The position numbers and the translations under genes were made by a program. This document shows positions 53,980 to 62,476 of a DNA stretch of 64,000 bases, one piece after another (the stretch's first letter is position 1; each line of letters begins with the position of its first letter). This DNA comes from Mycobacterium mantenii (GTDB lineage Bacteria > Actinomycetota > Actinomycetes > Mycobacteriales > Mycobacteriaceae). The notes under the pieces were generated by a model. It did no database searches, had not been told where the DNA came from, and was given only the letters and a program-made list of their open reading frames with translations. The stretch is taken from assembly GCF_010731775.1 (NCBI RefSeq), contig NZ_AP022590.1, forward strand, positions 1,488,001 through 1,552,000, written 5' to 3'.

Positions 53980-55848
53980 ATGAAAGCATTACACCTTCCG
54001 GCGGAGCGGCCCGACTTCGCCAAGATCGAGACTCGCGCACCGTCGGTGGCTCACATGTTCCTCAACCGGGTCGCCGCCACTCCGCATGCCGAGGCCTTTC
54101 GATACCCACAGGACCACAGCTGGGAAAGCGTGAATTGGCAGCAGGTCGGCGAACGTGTCTGCAACATCGCCGGCGGTCTGATCTCGTTGGGAATCGCACC
54201 AGAGGATCGGGTCGCCCTCGTATCGGCGACGCGCTACGAGTGGGTGCTCATCGATTTCGCCGTGATGTGCGCCGGCGCCGCGACCACTACGGTGTATCCC
54301 ACGACCAACGACCGCGACACCGCCTACATTCTGGCCAATTCCGGAAGCAGAGTGGTGATCGTCGAGAACCAGACTCAGCTCAACAAACTGCTCGCCCACC
54401 GGGCCGAACTGCCCGATGTGCACAAAGTGGTGATGATCGACGGCAATGGTGACGGCGACTGGGTGATCACCCTCGGCGAACTCGAACAGCTCGGAAAGCA
54501 ATTGCTCGCCGATTCGCCCGATGCCGTCACGAAGCGTGTCGCGGCGGTCGGTCCGGAACAGCTCGCCAGCCTGATCTACACCTCCGGCACCACCGGGCGC
54601 CCGAAAGGCGTGCGGCTGACCCACGGCGCGTGGACGTATACCGCGGCGGCTATCGACGCGCTCAACATCCTCGGCCCCGACGACCTCAACTTTCTGTGGC
54701 TGCCGTTGGCGCATGCATTCGGCAAGGTGATGTTGGCGCTGCCGCTTCAGATCGGGTTCCCCACCGCCATTGATGGCCGGGTGGAAAGGATCGTCGACAA
54801 TCTCGCGGCGTTACAGCCCACCATCATGGGCGCTGCGCCACGCATCTTCGAGAAAGCCCACGCCCGCGTCCAGGAGATGGTCGCCGAGCAGGGCCGGTTC
54901 CGCAAGAAGATGTTCGACTGGTCGATCGGGGTGGGCTTGAAGGTCTCGGCTGCCCGGCAAGCGGGGAAGAAACCCTCGTTATCGTCATCGCTGGCCTACA
55001 AAGTCGCGGACCGGATGGTGTTCTCGACGATCCGGCAGCGGTTCGGCGGGCGGCTGCGATTCTTCGTGTCCGCTGCCGCCGCCCTCGACCGTGATGTCGC
55101 GCAGTGGTTCGACGCGGTCGGCATCGTCGTGCTCGAGGGCTACGGTCTGACCGAGACCGCCGCCGCGTCGTTCATCAACCGCCCCGGCGCCTACCGATTC
55201 GGAACGGTTGGCTGGCCGTTCCCGGCCACCGAAGTCAAGATCGCCGACGACGGTGAGATCTTGCTCAGAGGGCCAGGTTTGATGACCGCTTACCACGATC
55301 TGCCCGACGCTACCGCCGAGGCGCTCGACCCGGACGGTTGGTTCCGCACCGGCGACGTCGGAGAAATCGACGCCGATGGCTTCCTGCGAATCACCGACCG
55401 CAAAAAGGACATGTTCAAAACCTCACAGGGAAAGTACGTGGCGCCGTCGGCAATCGATGCGAGATTCAAGGGCCTCTGTCCGTACGTGAGCGAGTTCCTC
55501 GTCTACGGGGAGGGCAAGCCGTACTGCGTGGCCCTCATAGGCCTTGACGCCGAGGCGATTACCGAGTGGGCCGCCAAGAACGGGCTCGCGGACAAGTCAT
55601 TTGCCGAGATCGCCCACGACGAGAAGACCCGCGCGATGATCGCCGGATACCTCGATGTGCTGAACTCCGAACTGAATCGTTGGGAACAGATCAAGAAATT
55701 CACGATCGCCGACCGCGAACTGTCGATCGAAGACGGCGATTTGACGCCGAGTATGAAGCTGCGCCGCAAAGTGGTCATCGAAAAATTCGCCGACCGGCTG
55801 TCCGCCCTTTACGACTCCGGCAGCGAAAAGTCGCTCGCTGCATCATGA
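53980..55848 (+). CDS. Long-chain acyl-CoA synthetase (FadD-type)
   Basis: A 622-residue AMP-forming fatty acyl-CoA ligase. It has the AMP loop LIYTSGTTGRPKGVRLTH, the L-motif YGLTETAAASF, GWFRTGDVGEIDADGFLRITDRKKDMFKTSQGKYV and the C-terminal Lys region GDLTPSMKLRRKVV. It is closest in style to FadD15 long-chain synthetases. The ATG at 53980 was chosen because the 99-codon extension would cross the divergent promoter and a DosR-like box. It would supply acyl-CoA to the WS/DGAT enzymes of this island. The ribosome site is weak. Confidence 0.92.
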   Translation: MKALHLPAERPDFAKIETRAPSVAHMFLNRVAATPHAEAFRYPQDHSWESVNWQQVGERVCNIAGGLISLGIAPEDRVALVSATRYEWVLIDFAVMCAGAATTTVYPTTNDRDTAYILANSGSRVVIVENQTQLNKLLAHRAELPDVHKVVMIDGNGDGDWVITLGELEQLGKQLLADSPDAVTKRVAAVGPEQLASLIYTSGTTGRPKGVRLTHGAWTYTAAAIDALNILGPDDLNFLWLPLAHAFGKVMLALPLQIGFPTAIDGRVERIVDNLAALQPTIMGAAPRIFEKAHARVQEMVAEQGRFRKKMFDWSIGVGLKVSAARQAGKKPSLSSSLAYKVADRMVFSTIRQRFGGRLRFFVSAAAALDRDVAQWFDAVGIVVLEGYGLTETAAASFINRPGAYRFGTVGWPFPATEVKIADDGEILLRGPGLMTAYHDLPDATAEALDPDGWFRTGDVGEIDADGFLRITDRKKDMFKTSQGKYVAPSAIDARFKGLCPYVSEFLVYGEGKPYCVALIGLDAEAITEWAAKNGLADKSFAEIAHDEKTRAMIAGYLDVLNSELNRWEQIKKFTIADRELSIEDGDLTPSMKLRRKVVIEKFADRLSALYDSGSEKSLAAS

Positions 55849-55862
55849 GTCGGCGAGGAGCC

Positions 55863-55882
55863 ACCGGGACTTAAGACCCTTA
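55863..55882 (+). promoter_or_regulatory. DosR box upstream of the Rv2629-like gene
   Basis: GGGACTTAAGACCC (55866-55879) matches consensus in the left half and centre. It lies 98-111 bases upstream of the ATG at 55977. Confidence 0.75.
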
Positions 55883-55976
55883 TCGGGAGGCTAACGGCTC
55901 TCGCGGCGCTACATCGGCCCTTTGTACGGTATGCGAAACCGACGAGGACACGCCGGACAAACAGTGGAGGAATGGC

Positions 55977-57095
55977 ATGCGATCAGAACGCTTCAGAAGC
56001 CTGACAACGACGCCAGGCCCGTTCGCCTCAATATATTTCGACGACTCGCACGACACCGCCGACGCAACCGAGCAGCTCGAGGCGCGATGGCGCGATCTGC
56101 GCAAGCAGCTCGAGAATCAGGGCGCCGGTGCACAACTCATCACGACGGTCGAAGAGGCCGTGCGCGCCCATCGCCCCGCCGTCGGCCGGCGCGGCCGCGC
56201 CGTGATCGCGACGAAGGATCAGGTACTGATCAACGAGCAGCTGATCAGCCCGCCTCCGGTTGCGGTGGTCCGCGTATCGGACTACCCCTACGTCGTGCCC
56301 CTGATCGACTTGGAGACGCAACAACCGACGTATGTCGTCGCCGCCGTCGACCATACGGGTGCCGATATCGCCCTGCATCGGGGCGGCAGCAGCGATTGCG
56401 TGAGCATCGAGGGCGGCGGCTACCCGGTACACAAACCGGTCACCGCCGGCTGGAACGGCTACGGCGACTTCCAGCGCTCGACCGACGAAGCGATCCGGAT
56501 GAATTCGCGTGCGATCGCCCATCAACTGACGCGGCTGGTCGACGAGGCGGATCCCGACGTGGTCTTCCTGACCGGCGAAGTACGTTCGCGCACAGACGTG
56601 GTCGCCGAATTGCCGGAGCGCGTCGGCCAGCGGCTGTCACAGTTGCACGCCGGGACACGCAAGACCGGCGTGGATTCCGAAGAGATTCGCCGACTGACCA
56701 CCACGGAGTTCGAACGACGGCGCCACAGCGAGGCGACCGACAGCGCAGACCGATTCAAAACAGAAATCGGACGGGAATCGGGGTTGGCGGCCGAGGGGCT
56801 CGCCGCCGTGTGCGAGGCACTGCGCGACGGCGACGTCGACACCCTGATCGTCGGAGATTTGGATGACATCACGGTGGTCAGCGGCAAAGCGCTCAGCACG
56901 ATTGCCCCTGACGCCGACGCCCTGTCCGAACTCGGTGAGCCGGTCGAACGGATAGCGCGGGCCGACGAGGCTTTGCCGTTCGCCGCAATCGCGGGTCGCG
57001 CCGCATTGGTTCGGGCCGGCGACGGCATCACACCGGTGGATGGGATCGCAGCGCTGCTGCGCTATGTGTCGGTCGACAGGCTCGTAGGCCAATGA
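55977..57095 (+). CDS. Rv2629-like protein (baeRF/eRF1-like fold)
   Basis: A 372-residue protein clearly similar to Rv2629 (374) along its length: MRSERFRSL start, GPFASIYFDDSHDT, LISPPPVAVVRVSDYPYVVPLIDL, NGYGDFQRSTDEAIRMNSRAIA, GLAAEGLAAVCEALRDGDVDTLIVG. It belongs to the bacterial/archaeal release-factor-1-like (baeRF) families, which are suspected to act at ribosomes. The ATG at 55977 follows a strong TGGAGGA. It is followed by an alpha/beta hydrolase gene in the same direction (25 bases). Rv2629 is a DosR-regulon gene of uncertain function. Confidence 0.93.
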   Translation: MRSERFRSLTTTPGPFASIYFDDSHDTADATEQLEARWRDLRKQLENQGAGAQLITTVEEAVRAHRPAVGRRGRAVIATKDQVLINEQLISPPPVAVVRVSDYPYVVPLIDLETQQPTYVVAAVDHTGADIALHRGGSSDCVSIEGGGYPVHKPVTAGWNGYGDFQRSTDEAIRMNSRAIAHQLTRLVDEADPDVVFLTGEVRSRTDVVAELPERVGQRLSQLHAGTRKTGVDSEEIRRLTTTEFERRRHSEATDSADRFKTEIGRESGLAAEGLAAVCEALRDGDVDTLIVGDLDDITVVSGKALSTIAPDADALSELGEPVERIARADEALPFAAIAGRAALVRAGDGITPVDGIAALLRYVSVDRLVGQ

Positions 57096-57120
57096 TCGGT
57101 TCAACAGGGGGCGGATAGCC

Positions 57121-57867
57121 ATGAACACCAACGATGAAGGCATGCGGGTTGGTTGCAACGAGCGGTCTCACGCCTTTCGCCACAACGATTTACATTCAGT
57201 CGCTGGCGCCGACCATGCCTTGCTACGCGACGAGGAAATCCGGGTGACCGCTGGGCCCGTCTCGGTGGCCGGCCAGTTGACCATTCCGCGCAAACCGAAA
57301 GGCGTTGTCGTATTCGCGCACGGAAGTGGAAGCAGCAGATACAGCCCACGCAATCGGTTCGTCGCCGAAGTCCTCAACGGTGCCGGATTCGCCACGCTCC
57401 TCTTCGACTTACTGATGCCCGACGAAGAGCGCAACCGCGCCAACGTGTTCGACATCGAGTTGCTCGCCCGCCGGTTGGTCAACGTCACGGACTGGCTGGC
57501 CGGTCAACCCGACACCGCGTCACTGCCGGTGGGTTATTTTGGCGCCAGCACCGGTGCCGGTGCGGCCCTGGCCGCGGCCGCCCGCCCCGGTGTCAAGGTG
57601 GCGGCCGTGGTGTCCCGCGGCGACCGGCCTGATCTCGCGGGAATGGCGCTGCCTGCGGTCAAAGCGCCGACCCTGTTGATAGTGGGCGAACGTGACGAGA
57701 CCGTCCTCAAACTCAACCGGCAGGCGCAACGAATGATGACTGCCAGGTGCAAGGTGGTGGTGGTCCCCGGCGCCACCCATCTGTTCCAGGAACCGGGCAC
57801 GCTCGAGCAAGCATCGAGGCTGGCTCGGGACTGGTTCGTCGACTACCTTGACGGCCAGGCGGCCTGA
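57121..57867 (+). CDS. Dienelactone-hydrolase-family alpha/beta hydrolase
   Basis: A 248-residue hydrolase: VVVFAHGSGSSRYSPRN near the oxyanion hole, nucleophile Ser in YFGASTGAGAAL, acid Asp in LLIVGERDETV and His in VPGATHLFQEP. It resembles the C-terminal DLH half of Rv0571c, where this domain is fused to a phosphoribosyltransferase; here it stands alone. The first 38 residues are unassigned. The ATG at 57121 follows CAGGGGGCGG, 25 bases after the Rv2629-like stop, so the two are probably one operon. Its substrate, an ester or lactone, is unknown. Confidence 0.9.
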   Translation: MNTNDEGMRVGCNERSHAFRHNDLHSVAGADHALLRDEEIRVTAGPVSVAGQLTIPRKPKGVVVFAHGSGSSRYSPRNRFVAEVLNGAGFATLLFDLLMPDEERNRANVFDIELLARRLVNVTDWLAGQPDTASLPVGYFGASTGAGAALAAAARPGVKVAAVVSRGDRPDLAGMALPAVKAPTLLIVGERDETVLKLNRQAQRMMTARCKVVVVPGATHLFQEPGTLEQASRLARDWFVDYLDGQAA

Positions 57868-57915
57868 GCGCCGAAAGACCTGCGGCGCAACGCAGCACCC
57901 GGGTGTCTTGTAAGA

Positions 57916-57961
57916 GCGGTGGTTGGTCCCAGATGACGGGGGTACCGGGACCAACCACCGC
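57916..57961. terminator. Perfect 15-bp hairpin between convergent genes
   Basis: GCGGTGGTTGGTCCC (57916-57930) and GGGACCAACCACCGC (57947-57961) pair perfectly with a 16-base loop. It sits between the DLH and RafH-like genes and can end both. The arms contain GGTCCC/GGGACC, but the spacing does not fit a DosR box. Confidence 0.75.
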
Positions 57962-57996
57962 GGAATCAGGTCGGGGGTTCGCCTAGTGGCGACTGT

Positions 57997-58800
57997 TCAG
58001 CACGCCGGCGTGATGAGACCGAAGTGCCCGTCGTAGCGGTGATACAGCACGCTGCCACGACCTCGAGCGGTATCGACGAAAAACAAGAACGGTAGGCCTA
58101 GCAATCCAATTCGCTCGATGGCCTGCTCAACGCTGAGAGCCGGAGCCGGCTGCGGACTGATGGTCACGGGCAGCTCGCACGGCGATAGCTTGGCCGCGTG
58201 TTCCGGATTGACCTGCGCGAGGCGGTATTCCCCGGGCTTACCGCGATACAGCACGCTGTCCTGGTGTGTTCCTTCCTCCGTGAAGAGGTGGAAGTCGTAA
58301 TCGAGCTGGTCCATCTCGAACGCAGCTTCCTCGACGGTGCAGGTTCGCAGGCTGTATGACTTGTGCCGCATGATCCGGCGTTCACTCGCCGGCCGGGGAA
58401 AGTATTTGGGCCGATCATGGGGCTCGGATCCGTGCCGCCATTCGCGTCCACCACCCCGCGGCAAGCCACCCCGCTTGGCCTCCCAGTGTTCGGCGCTGCG
58501 TTCCAGCCGGTGGAGCAGACGTGCCTGCAGTAGATCGATCGCTTCCCGCGCGGTCGTGGCTTCGACCTGAGCGCGGACCAGTCGTCCGTTGACGTCGAGG
58601 TTCGCCTGCGCGATCACTCGTCGGGCCACAGCCGGATCGGTGTGCTCACTCAATTTGACGACAGCATGCAGTACCGGCTGGTGGGTATATGGACCAAGCT
58701 CGCCGATCTTTGCCCGCGCGTACGTCGCCGCATCCTCCAGCTTGCCATGCGTCACCACCTCGACGTCGAGAACGGCCGGCAAATCGGGTCGCTGTCTCAT
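57997..58800 (-). CDS. rafH: Ribosome hibernation factor (RafH/Rv0079-like, HPF family)
   Basis: A 267-residue protein. The N-terminal HPF/S30AE-type domain (about 1-115: LDVEVVTHGKLEDAATYARAKIGEL; HTDPAVARRVIAQANLDVNGRLVRAQVEATTAREAIDLLQARL) binds at the ribosome. A linker leads to a C-terminal S30AE-C-type domain (about 140-267: RRIMRHKSYSLRTCTVEEAAFEMDQLDYDFHLF) that appears in tandem: a second copy begins near 210. This is the Rv0079/RafH layout, a DosR-regulated factor that stabilises ribosomes in hypoxia. The ATG at 58800 has no clear ribosome site, so the message may be leaderless. Confidence 0.93.
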   Translation of the reverse strand: MRQRPDLPAVLDVEVVTHGKLEDAATYARAKIGELGPYTHQPVLHAVVKLSEHTDPAVARRVIAQANLDVNGRLVRAQVEATTAREAIDLLQARLLHRLERSAEHWEAKRGGLPRGGGREWRHGSEPHDRPKYFPRPASERRIMRHKSYSLRTCTVEEAAFEMDQLDYDFHLFTEEGTHQDSVLYRGKPGEYRLAQVNPEHAAKLSPCELPVTISPQPAPALSVEQAIERIGLLGLPFLFFVDTARGRGSVLYHRYDGHFGLITPAC

Positions 58801-58835
58801 AATTCGTTGCTACGCTTTCGTAAATCGTTGTTGTA

Positions 58836-58849
58836 GAGCAGAAAGTCAC
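58836..58849 (-). promoter_or_regulatory. Weak DosR-like site upstream of rafH
   Basis: On the minus strand GTGACTTTCTGCTC fits the left half-site only. It lies 36-49 bases upstream of the ATG. Support is poor, and its interest comes only from the gene it precedes. Confidence 0.3.
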
Positions 58850-58880
58850 CACGACCAGTCGCACATCCCTGCGGCTGGGT

Positions 58881-59162
58881 TCAGTGGTGCAGACCTGTGA
58901 TCGGCTGGTGAGTGTTGGCTTGAATGTCGGCTGATGTCAAGGCGAACAGCTGATTCGCCAAATCGGTCAGGGCCCGGGCAATGGCGAGTTCGTCGCCGAT
59001 CTGCGCGACCGGTTCGTCGGACGGATCGAGCCGCGACAAACCTACGCCGACGTACCGCTGGCCTTCCCAGGACAGTCGCGCCTTTGCCCGGGTCTTCTCT
59101 TCGCGCTCCTCAATCAGCACGTCGATGAAGCAGGTCTTGGTGCGCTCATCGTTGCCGGTCAT
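58881..59162 (-). CDS. DUF1876 protein (Rv1738-like)
   Basis: A 93-residue protein of the DUF1876 family, with CFIDVLIEEREEKTRAKARLSWEGQRYVGVGL and RLDPSDEPVAQIGDELAIARALTDLANQL matching Rv1738 (94). It ends in THQPITGLHH, as Rv1738 ends THQPARLLY. Rv1738 has a fold like hibernation-promoting factors and is strongly DosR-induced, so a ribosome-linked role is likely, next to the rafH-like gene. The ATG at 59162 follows AAGGAG; the 22-codon extension is not used. It follows the Rv0569-like gene by 78 bases, likely in one operon. Confidence 0.93.
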   Translation of the reverse strand: MTGNDERTKTCFIDVLIEEREEKTRAKARLSWEGQRYVGVGLSRLDPSDEPVAQIGDELAIARALTDLANQLFALTSADIQANTHQPITGLHH

Positions 59163-59240
59163 CGCCAATCTCCTTGTCTGGCAAGCCGATAAATGGACTC
59201 GCGGTTGTCTTTGCCAACGGGCCGCCATCGCTCCGAACGT

Positions 59241-59504
59241 CTACTTGCTCTTATGGGAGATGGCCGACTGTATGGTCCCGAAGCGGGCCTGCGCACGTTT
59301 ATCAGCGCGCGTTTGCTCCGCGGCGGTGACTATGACCGCGTCCGGGCCCGGCAAAACGGTCGCCTCGTGGTCGTTGGCCAGCCACCGCACCACATACGGT
59401 GGTGACCCATCTGCTGAGTGAACTTCGGTAATCAAACCCCGCTGGTCGTGCTGATCGATGGTGGTGCCCTTGATCACCAGCCAGTCACCGACTTTTGCCT
59501 TCAC
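59241..59504 (-). CDS. DUF1918 protein (Rv0569-like)
   Basis: An 87-residue protein with KAKVGDWLVIKGTTIDQHDQRGLITEV, SPPYVVRWL and LPGPDAVIVTAAEQ, closely matching Rv0569 (88), a DosR-regulon DUF1918 protein with an SH3-like beta fold. The GTG at 59504 is preferred because AAAGGAAAGG lies just upstream and the length then equals Rv0569; the ORF extends 12 codons. A DosR-like box lies 77-90 bases upstream. The molecular role is unknown; DNA or nucleotide binding has been suggested for the family fold. Confidence 0.93.
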   Translation of the reverse strand: MKAKVGDWLVIKGTTIDQHDQRGLITEVHSADGSPPYVVRWLANDHEATVLPGPDAVIVTAAEQTRADKRAQARFGTIQSAISHKSK

Positions 59505-59577
59505 GAGCCTTTCCTTTCCTTCGAGCTCAATCGTGCACACGCATGGCGTGGTGCCGGGAGGGGTATCACGTCACAAA

Positions 59578-59597
59578 CTCAGAGACCAAAGGTCCTC
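59578..59597 (-). promoter_or_regulatory. DosR-like box upstream of Rv0569/Rv1738-like genes
   Basis: The minus-strand core AGGACCTTTGGTCT (59581-59594) is palindromic. It lies 77-90 bases upstream of the GTG at 59504, at the end of the SpoIIAA-like gene. Confidence 0.6.
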
Positions 59598-59964
59598 AGC
59601 CCGCGGCCCATTCCTTGGCATGCTCGAGCTCGTCGAGCCCGAAGACCGCGAGCTCGCCGGGAACCATCCACGACAGGGCATGCAGCGTGTGCGCGACCCA
59701 CTCCTTGTCGGATACGACTGCGATTCGCTTGAACGCCGAATAATGCGGCAACACGGTGCCCAGCCCCAGCTTGAGATCCTCGAAGAAGCCGCCGGGCCCG
59801 AAGCCCTCGTAATCGTCAGGAATGATCTCCACGATTCTGATCTCGCCGGTCTTCAGCAGGTCTTCGAGAGCGGGCTTGATCTCGCGCAGCTCGTCACCAC
59901 GCAACCGGCCCGACACGCGCAGACCGATCACGCCCTGGGGCATATCCTGTAGTTCTTCAATCAT
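59596..59964 (-). CDS. SpoIIAA-like (STAS-related) protein
   Basis: A 122-residue protein with a SpoIIAA-like fold: GVIGLRVSGRLRGDELREIKPALEDLL at the N-terminus, then RIVEIIPDDYEGFGPGGFFEDLKLGL and RIAVVSDKEWVAHTLHAL. Such proteins occur beside stress genes and may bind lipids or partners. The ATG at 59964 follows AAAGGAGG, an excellent ribosome site. A DosR-like site lies 55-68 bases upstream. It stops 91 bases before the Rv0569-like start and may be co-transcribed with it. Confidence 0.88.
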   Translation of the reverse strand: MIEELQDMPQGVIGLRVSGRLRGDELREIKPALEDLLKTGEIRIVEIIPDDYEGFGPGGFFEDLKLGLGTVLPHYSAFKRIAVVSDKEWVAHTLHALSWMVPGELAVFGLDELEHAKEWAAG

Positions 59965-60015
59965 CGAATCCTCCTTTGCGCGGTCTCAAGCTTCTCTGTG
60001 CTGGCCCGATACCAG

Positions 60016-60035
60016 CTAGTGCCTTAGGTCATCTG
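60016..60035 (-). promoter_or_regulatory. DosR-like box upstream of the SpoIIAA-like gene
   Basis: GTGCCTTAGGTCAT (60019-60032); on the minus strand ATGACCTAAGGCAC. One base is off in each half-site. It lies 55-68 bases upstream of the ATG. Confidence 0.5.
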
Positions 60036-60096
60036 GGCACACTCCACTCGACGACCCGGCGAGTCGACACGATGCGCGGGGTTGGATCGGATCCAC

Positions 60097-60116
60097 TTTG
60101 GGACTTCCGCCCCTAT
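60097..60116 (+). promoter_or_regulatory. DosR box upstream of DUF302 gene
   Basis: TTTGGGACTTCCGCCCCTAT, core GGGACTTCCGCCCC (60100-60113), with intact halves and flanking TT. It faces the DUF302 gene at 60341, about 230 bases away. The 376-base gap otherwise holds only the other box and no credible ORF. Confidence 0.7.
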
Positions 60117-60340
60117 CGCAGGCTCCGATGGGACGATCAGATCAATCCTGTGGACTTTCCTTATTCGGCGCCTCTGATCGGCGCGCCGCGTCGATGCGGG
60201 CCGCACGGTCCCGGCGCGGGCGTGGGCTCGTGCCGACCGCGGCCGGACATGACCGGCGCCTCGGCAGGCAGCCAAGCCGCGATGCAAGTGGCGGGTTCGC
60301 CCTACCCGATCTCTCGCGCGTCGTCCGATGACAGATCAGC

Positions 60341-60748
60341 ATGACCATTGCTTTGTCGACCCGCTTAGCAAGCCGATTCGAAGATGCGGTGGCTTGCACT
60401 CGAGAGGCACTCGCACAAAACGGGTTTGGTGTGCTCACGGAGATCAGAATCGCGGAGACGCTGAAGGCAACGCTCAGCGTACCCCTCGAGGACTACCTGA
60501 TCCTGGGTGCATGCAATCTGGAGTTGGCGTACCAGGCCATCAGCGTGGATCGAGAGATCGGGCTGCTACTGCCCTGCAACGTCGTGGTACGGGCAGACCC
60601 CGGCGATCCCGACACGGTGATCGTCGAGGGGATGGACCCTACCATCCTGGTGGAGGTCACCGGTGAACCTGCGCTGGTGGCGATCGCCCGCGAGATCACG
60701 GAAAAGCTCAGTGCCGCTATCGCTTCGTTAACAGCCGTGCACGGTTGA
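60341..60748 (+). CDS. DUF302-domain protein
   Basis: A 135-residue protein with the DUF302 pattern: FEDAVACTREALAQNGFGVLTEI, then LKATLSVPLEDYLILGACNLELAYQAISVDREIGLLLPCNVVVR, and DPTILVEVTGEP with a C-terminal helix. DUF302 proteins are small, often secreted or redox-linked; here no signal peptide is seen. The ATG at 60341 has a weak ribosome site and a long 5' region (about 225 bases) after the DosR box. Its 3' end overlaps the convergent hydrogenase protease gene by 32 bases. Confidence 0.88.
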   Translation: MTIALSTRLASRFEDAVACTREALAQNGFGVLTEIRIAETLKATLSVPLEDYLILGACNLELAYQAISVDREIGLLLPCNVVVRADPGDPDTVIVEGMDPTILVEVTGEPALVAIAREITEKLSAAIASLTAVHG

Positions 60749-61187
60749 TCTCGGCCGCCACCAAGTCGACCACTTCGGGTACCGCGGCTGCCACGGGTCG
60801 GGACAAGCCCACGCCGTGGCCGGTATCGGCCGCCTCGACGGTGAAGACCACCAGCGCGTCGGGGAGTCGGCCGAGGGCTTGCCCTAACGAATGAGTACGG
60901 CCGATGTTCATGCCGTGCGAGCTCAACTTCGAGCGTTCATCGACCACATCGCACGCGGTGCAGCGCCGAACACGGCCCGGCACCGCGGGATTGGCGGCGG
61001 CATCGATCACCACGGCCAGACCGGCGCCAGACCACGCCTCAATCAGGCCCATTGGTTCCGCAATGCCGGTGACCACGCGAACCCCCGGCAATGCCATGTC
61101 GTCTAGCGCCTCGGCGGCGGCAATGCCCACACCGTCGTCGCCCCGGTAGCTGTTGCCCAGGCCGATAACGACGACGTTTCCGCTCAC
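60717..61187 (-). CDS. [NiFe] hydrogenase maturation protease
   Basis: A 156-residue endopeptidase of the HycI/HyaD family that trims the large-subunit C-terminus after nickel insertion. It starts VVVIGLGNSYRGDDGVGIAAAEAL, with the nickel-sensing acidic and Gly residues, and has VIDAAANPAVPG and SSHGMNIG. The GTG at 61187 overlaps the large-subunit stop by four bases, giving coupled translation; the ORF extends 26 codons upstream inside the large subunit. It is the last gene of the hydrogenase operon. Its own 3' end overlaps the DUF302 gene by 32 bases on the opposite strand. Confidence 0.92.
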   Translation of the reverse strand: MSGNVVVIGLGNSYRGDDGVGIAAAEALDDMALPGVRVVTGIAEPMGLIEAWSGAGLAVVIDAAANPAVPGRVRRCTACDVVDERSKLSSHGMNIGRTHSLGQALGRLPDALVVFTVEAADTGHGVGLSRPVAAAVPEVVDLVAAEINRARLLTKR

Positions 61188-62476
61188 CGGCGCCGCACCT
61201 TCAGGGTCAAGAAGTGCGCCGAGCACGAGATGCACGGATCGTAACTGCGAATCATTTTCTCGCACAGTGCGGTCAGCGCGGCATCATCGAGAAAGAGGTT
61301 GTCCGTTATGAGGCGGGCCAGGTCCGCCTCGATCGCGGCTTGATTCTGAGAGGTGGGAGGAACGATGGTCGCCGCCGATATCAGTCCGCCGGCGTCGATC
61401 TGATAGCGGTGATAGAGCAGGCCACGCGGTGCCTCGCTGACGCCGTGGCCTACCCCGGCCCGGGCAGGGACATCGACATGTGGGCGCGATGGACGCTCGT
61501 ACTCCTCGATGATCCGCAACGCCTCTTCGATCGCATAGACGACTTCTACGGCGCGAACAACGATGCTCTGGAACGGGTTTCGGCATTCGCCCGTCAACCC
61601 GGCGCTCGTCGCGGCCTGAGCGGCGACGGGTGACAACGTCGACGAGTTCAACGAGTATCGCGCGAGCGGTCCGGTCAAGTGGCGGCCGCCGTCCAGCGTG
61701 GCGTGCAACGCCGTCGAGTACGGCACCTGCGACTCGGCGACGTGGTTGGTGAAATCGGCGACGGGGAACGCCGGGCCGGCACTGCGCGCGATCACACCGT
61801 TCTCGATGGGGTAACGGCCGGATGCACTGAGGGCCAGAAACTCGTGGTCAAGCTCGAGGTCGGGGAAATCGAACCTCGACGCCCACTCGACCGTCGCCAG
61901 CGCGTCGTCCAGCGCCACAAGCAATTGCTCGGTTACCGGTCTGAAGTCCCCCCTGGTCGGCACGGAATAGAAGCCGCCCAGGCGCACATTGACGGGATGT
62001 ATCGCCCGCCCGCCGACGAACTCCATCAAGCGGTTGCCGGCCTTCTTCAGCGCCAGCCCACGCTCCACAGCCGCGGCATGATCGCGCGCCATACCCACGA
62101 TGTCGGCGTAGCCGAGGAAGTCCGGTGCGTGCAAAAGATAGATGTGCAGCGCGTGACTGTTGATCCACTCGCCGCAATACAGCAACCGCCGCAGCGCGAT
62201 GAGTTCCTCATCGATGTGGACGTCACAGGCTTGCTCGATCGCGTTGCAGGCACTGACCTGATAGGCAACGGGACATATGCCGCAGATGCGCGCAGTCAAG
62301 TCCGGGGGCTCGGTGTGGGCACGGCCGCGCAGGAACGCTTCGAAAAACCTCGGCGGCTCGTAGATGTTGAGCTGGACGCTCTCCAGCTCCGCACCCTTGA
62401 AGGTGATGTGCAGCGCGCCTTCACCTTCCACCCGGGTGAGCGCGCCGACGCTCAGCGTGCGGGTCTCCCCCGTCAT
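61184..62476 (-). CDS. hyhL: Group 3b-type [NiFe] hydrogenase large (catalytic) subunit
   Basis: A 430-residue catalytic subunit. The two nickel motifs are intact: RICGICP (Cys65, Cys68) and DPCISCSAH (Cys415, Cys418), with His421 before the protease-cleaved C-terminal FLTLKVRRR tail. The length and the partner subunits fit the NADP-linked, cytosolic group 3b enzymes (Hyh of M. smegmatis), in which hydrogen is evolved or oxidised during oxygen limitation. The ATG at 62476 overlaps the small-subunit stop by four bases; the 88-codon extension is not real. Confidence 0.94.
   Translation of the reverse strand: MTGETRTLSVGALTRVEGEGALHITFKGAELESVQLNIYEPPRFFEAFLRGRAHTEPPDLTARICGICPVAYQVSACNAIEQACDVHIDEELIALRRLLYCGEWINSHALHIYLLHAPDFLGYADIVGMARDHAAAVERGLALKKAGNRLMEFVGGRAIHPVNVRLGGFYSVPTRGDFRPVTEQLLVALDDALATVEWASRFDFPDLELDHEFLALSASGRYPIENGVIARSAGPAFPVADFTNHVAESQVPYSTALHATLDGGRHLTGPLARYSLNSSTLSPVAAQAATSAGLTGECRNPFQSIVVRAVEVVYAIEEALRIIEEYERPSRPHVDVPARAGVGHGVSEAPRGLLYHRYQIDAGGLISAATIVPPTSQNQAAIEADLARLITDNLFLDDAALTALCEKMIRSYDPCISCSAHFLTLKVRRR

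Noticed and set aside
57916..57961. DosR box pair in the hairpin arms
   Set aside because: GGTCCC and GGGACC face each other across a 16-base loop, which is the wrong spacing; a terminator explains it better.
60098..60331. 77-codon ORF before the DUF302 gene
   Set aside because: It starts inside a DosR box, has no ribosome site and reads as an Arg/Ser-rich chance frame.
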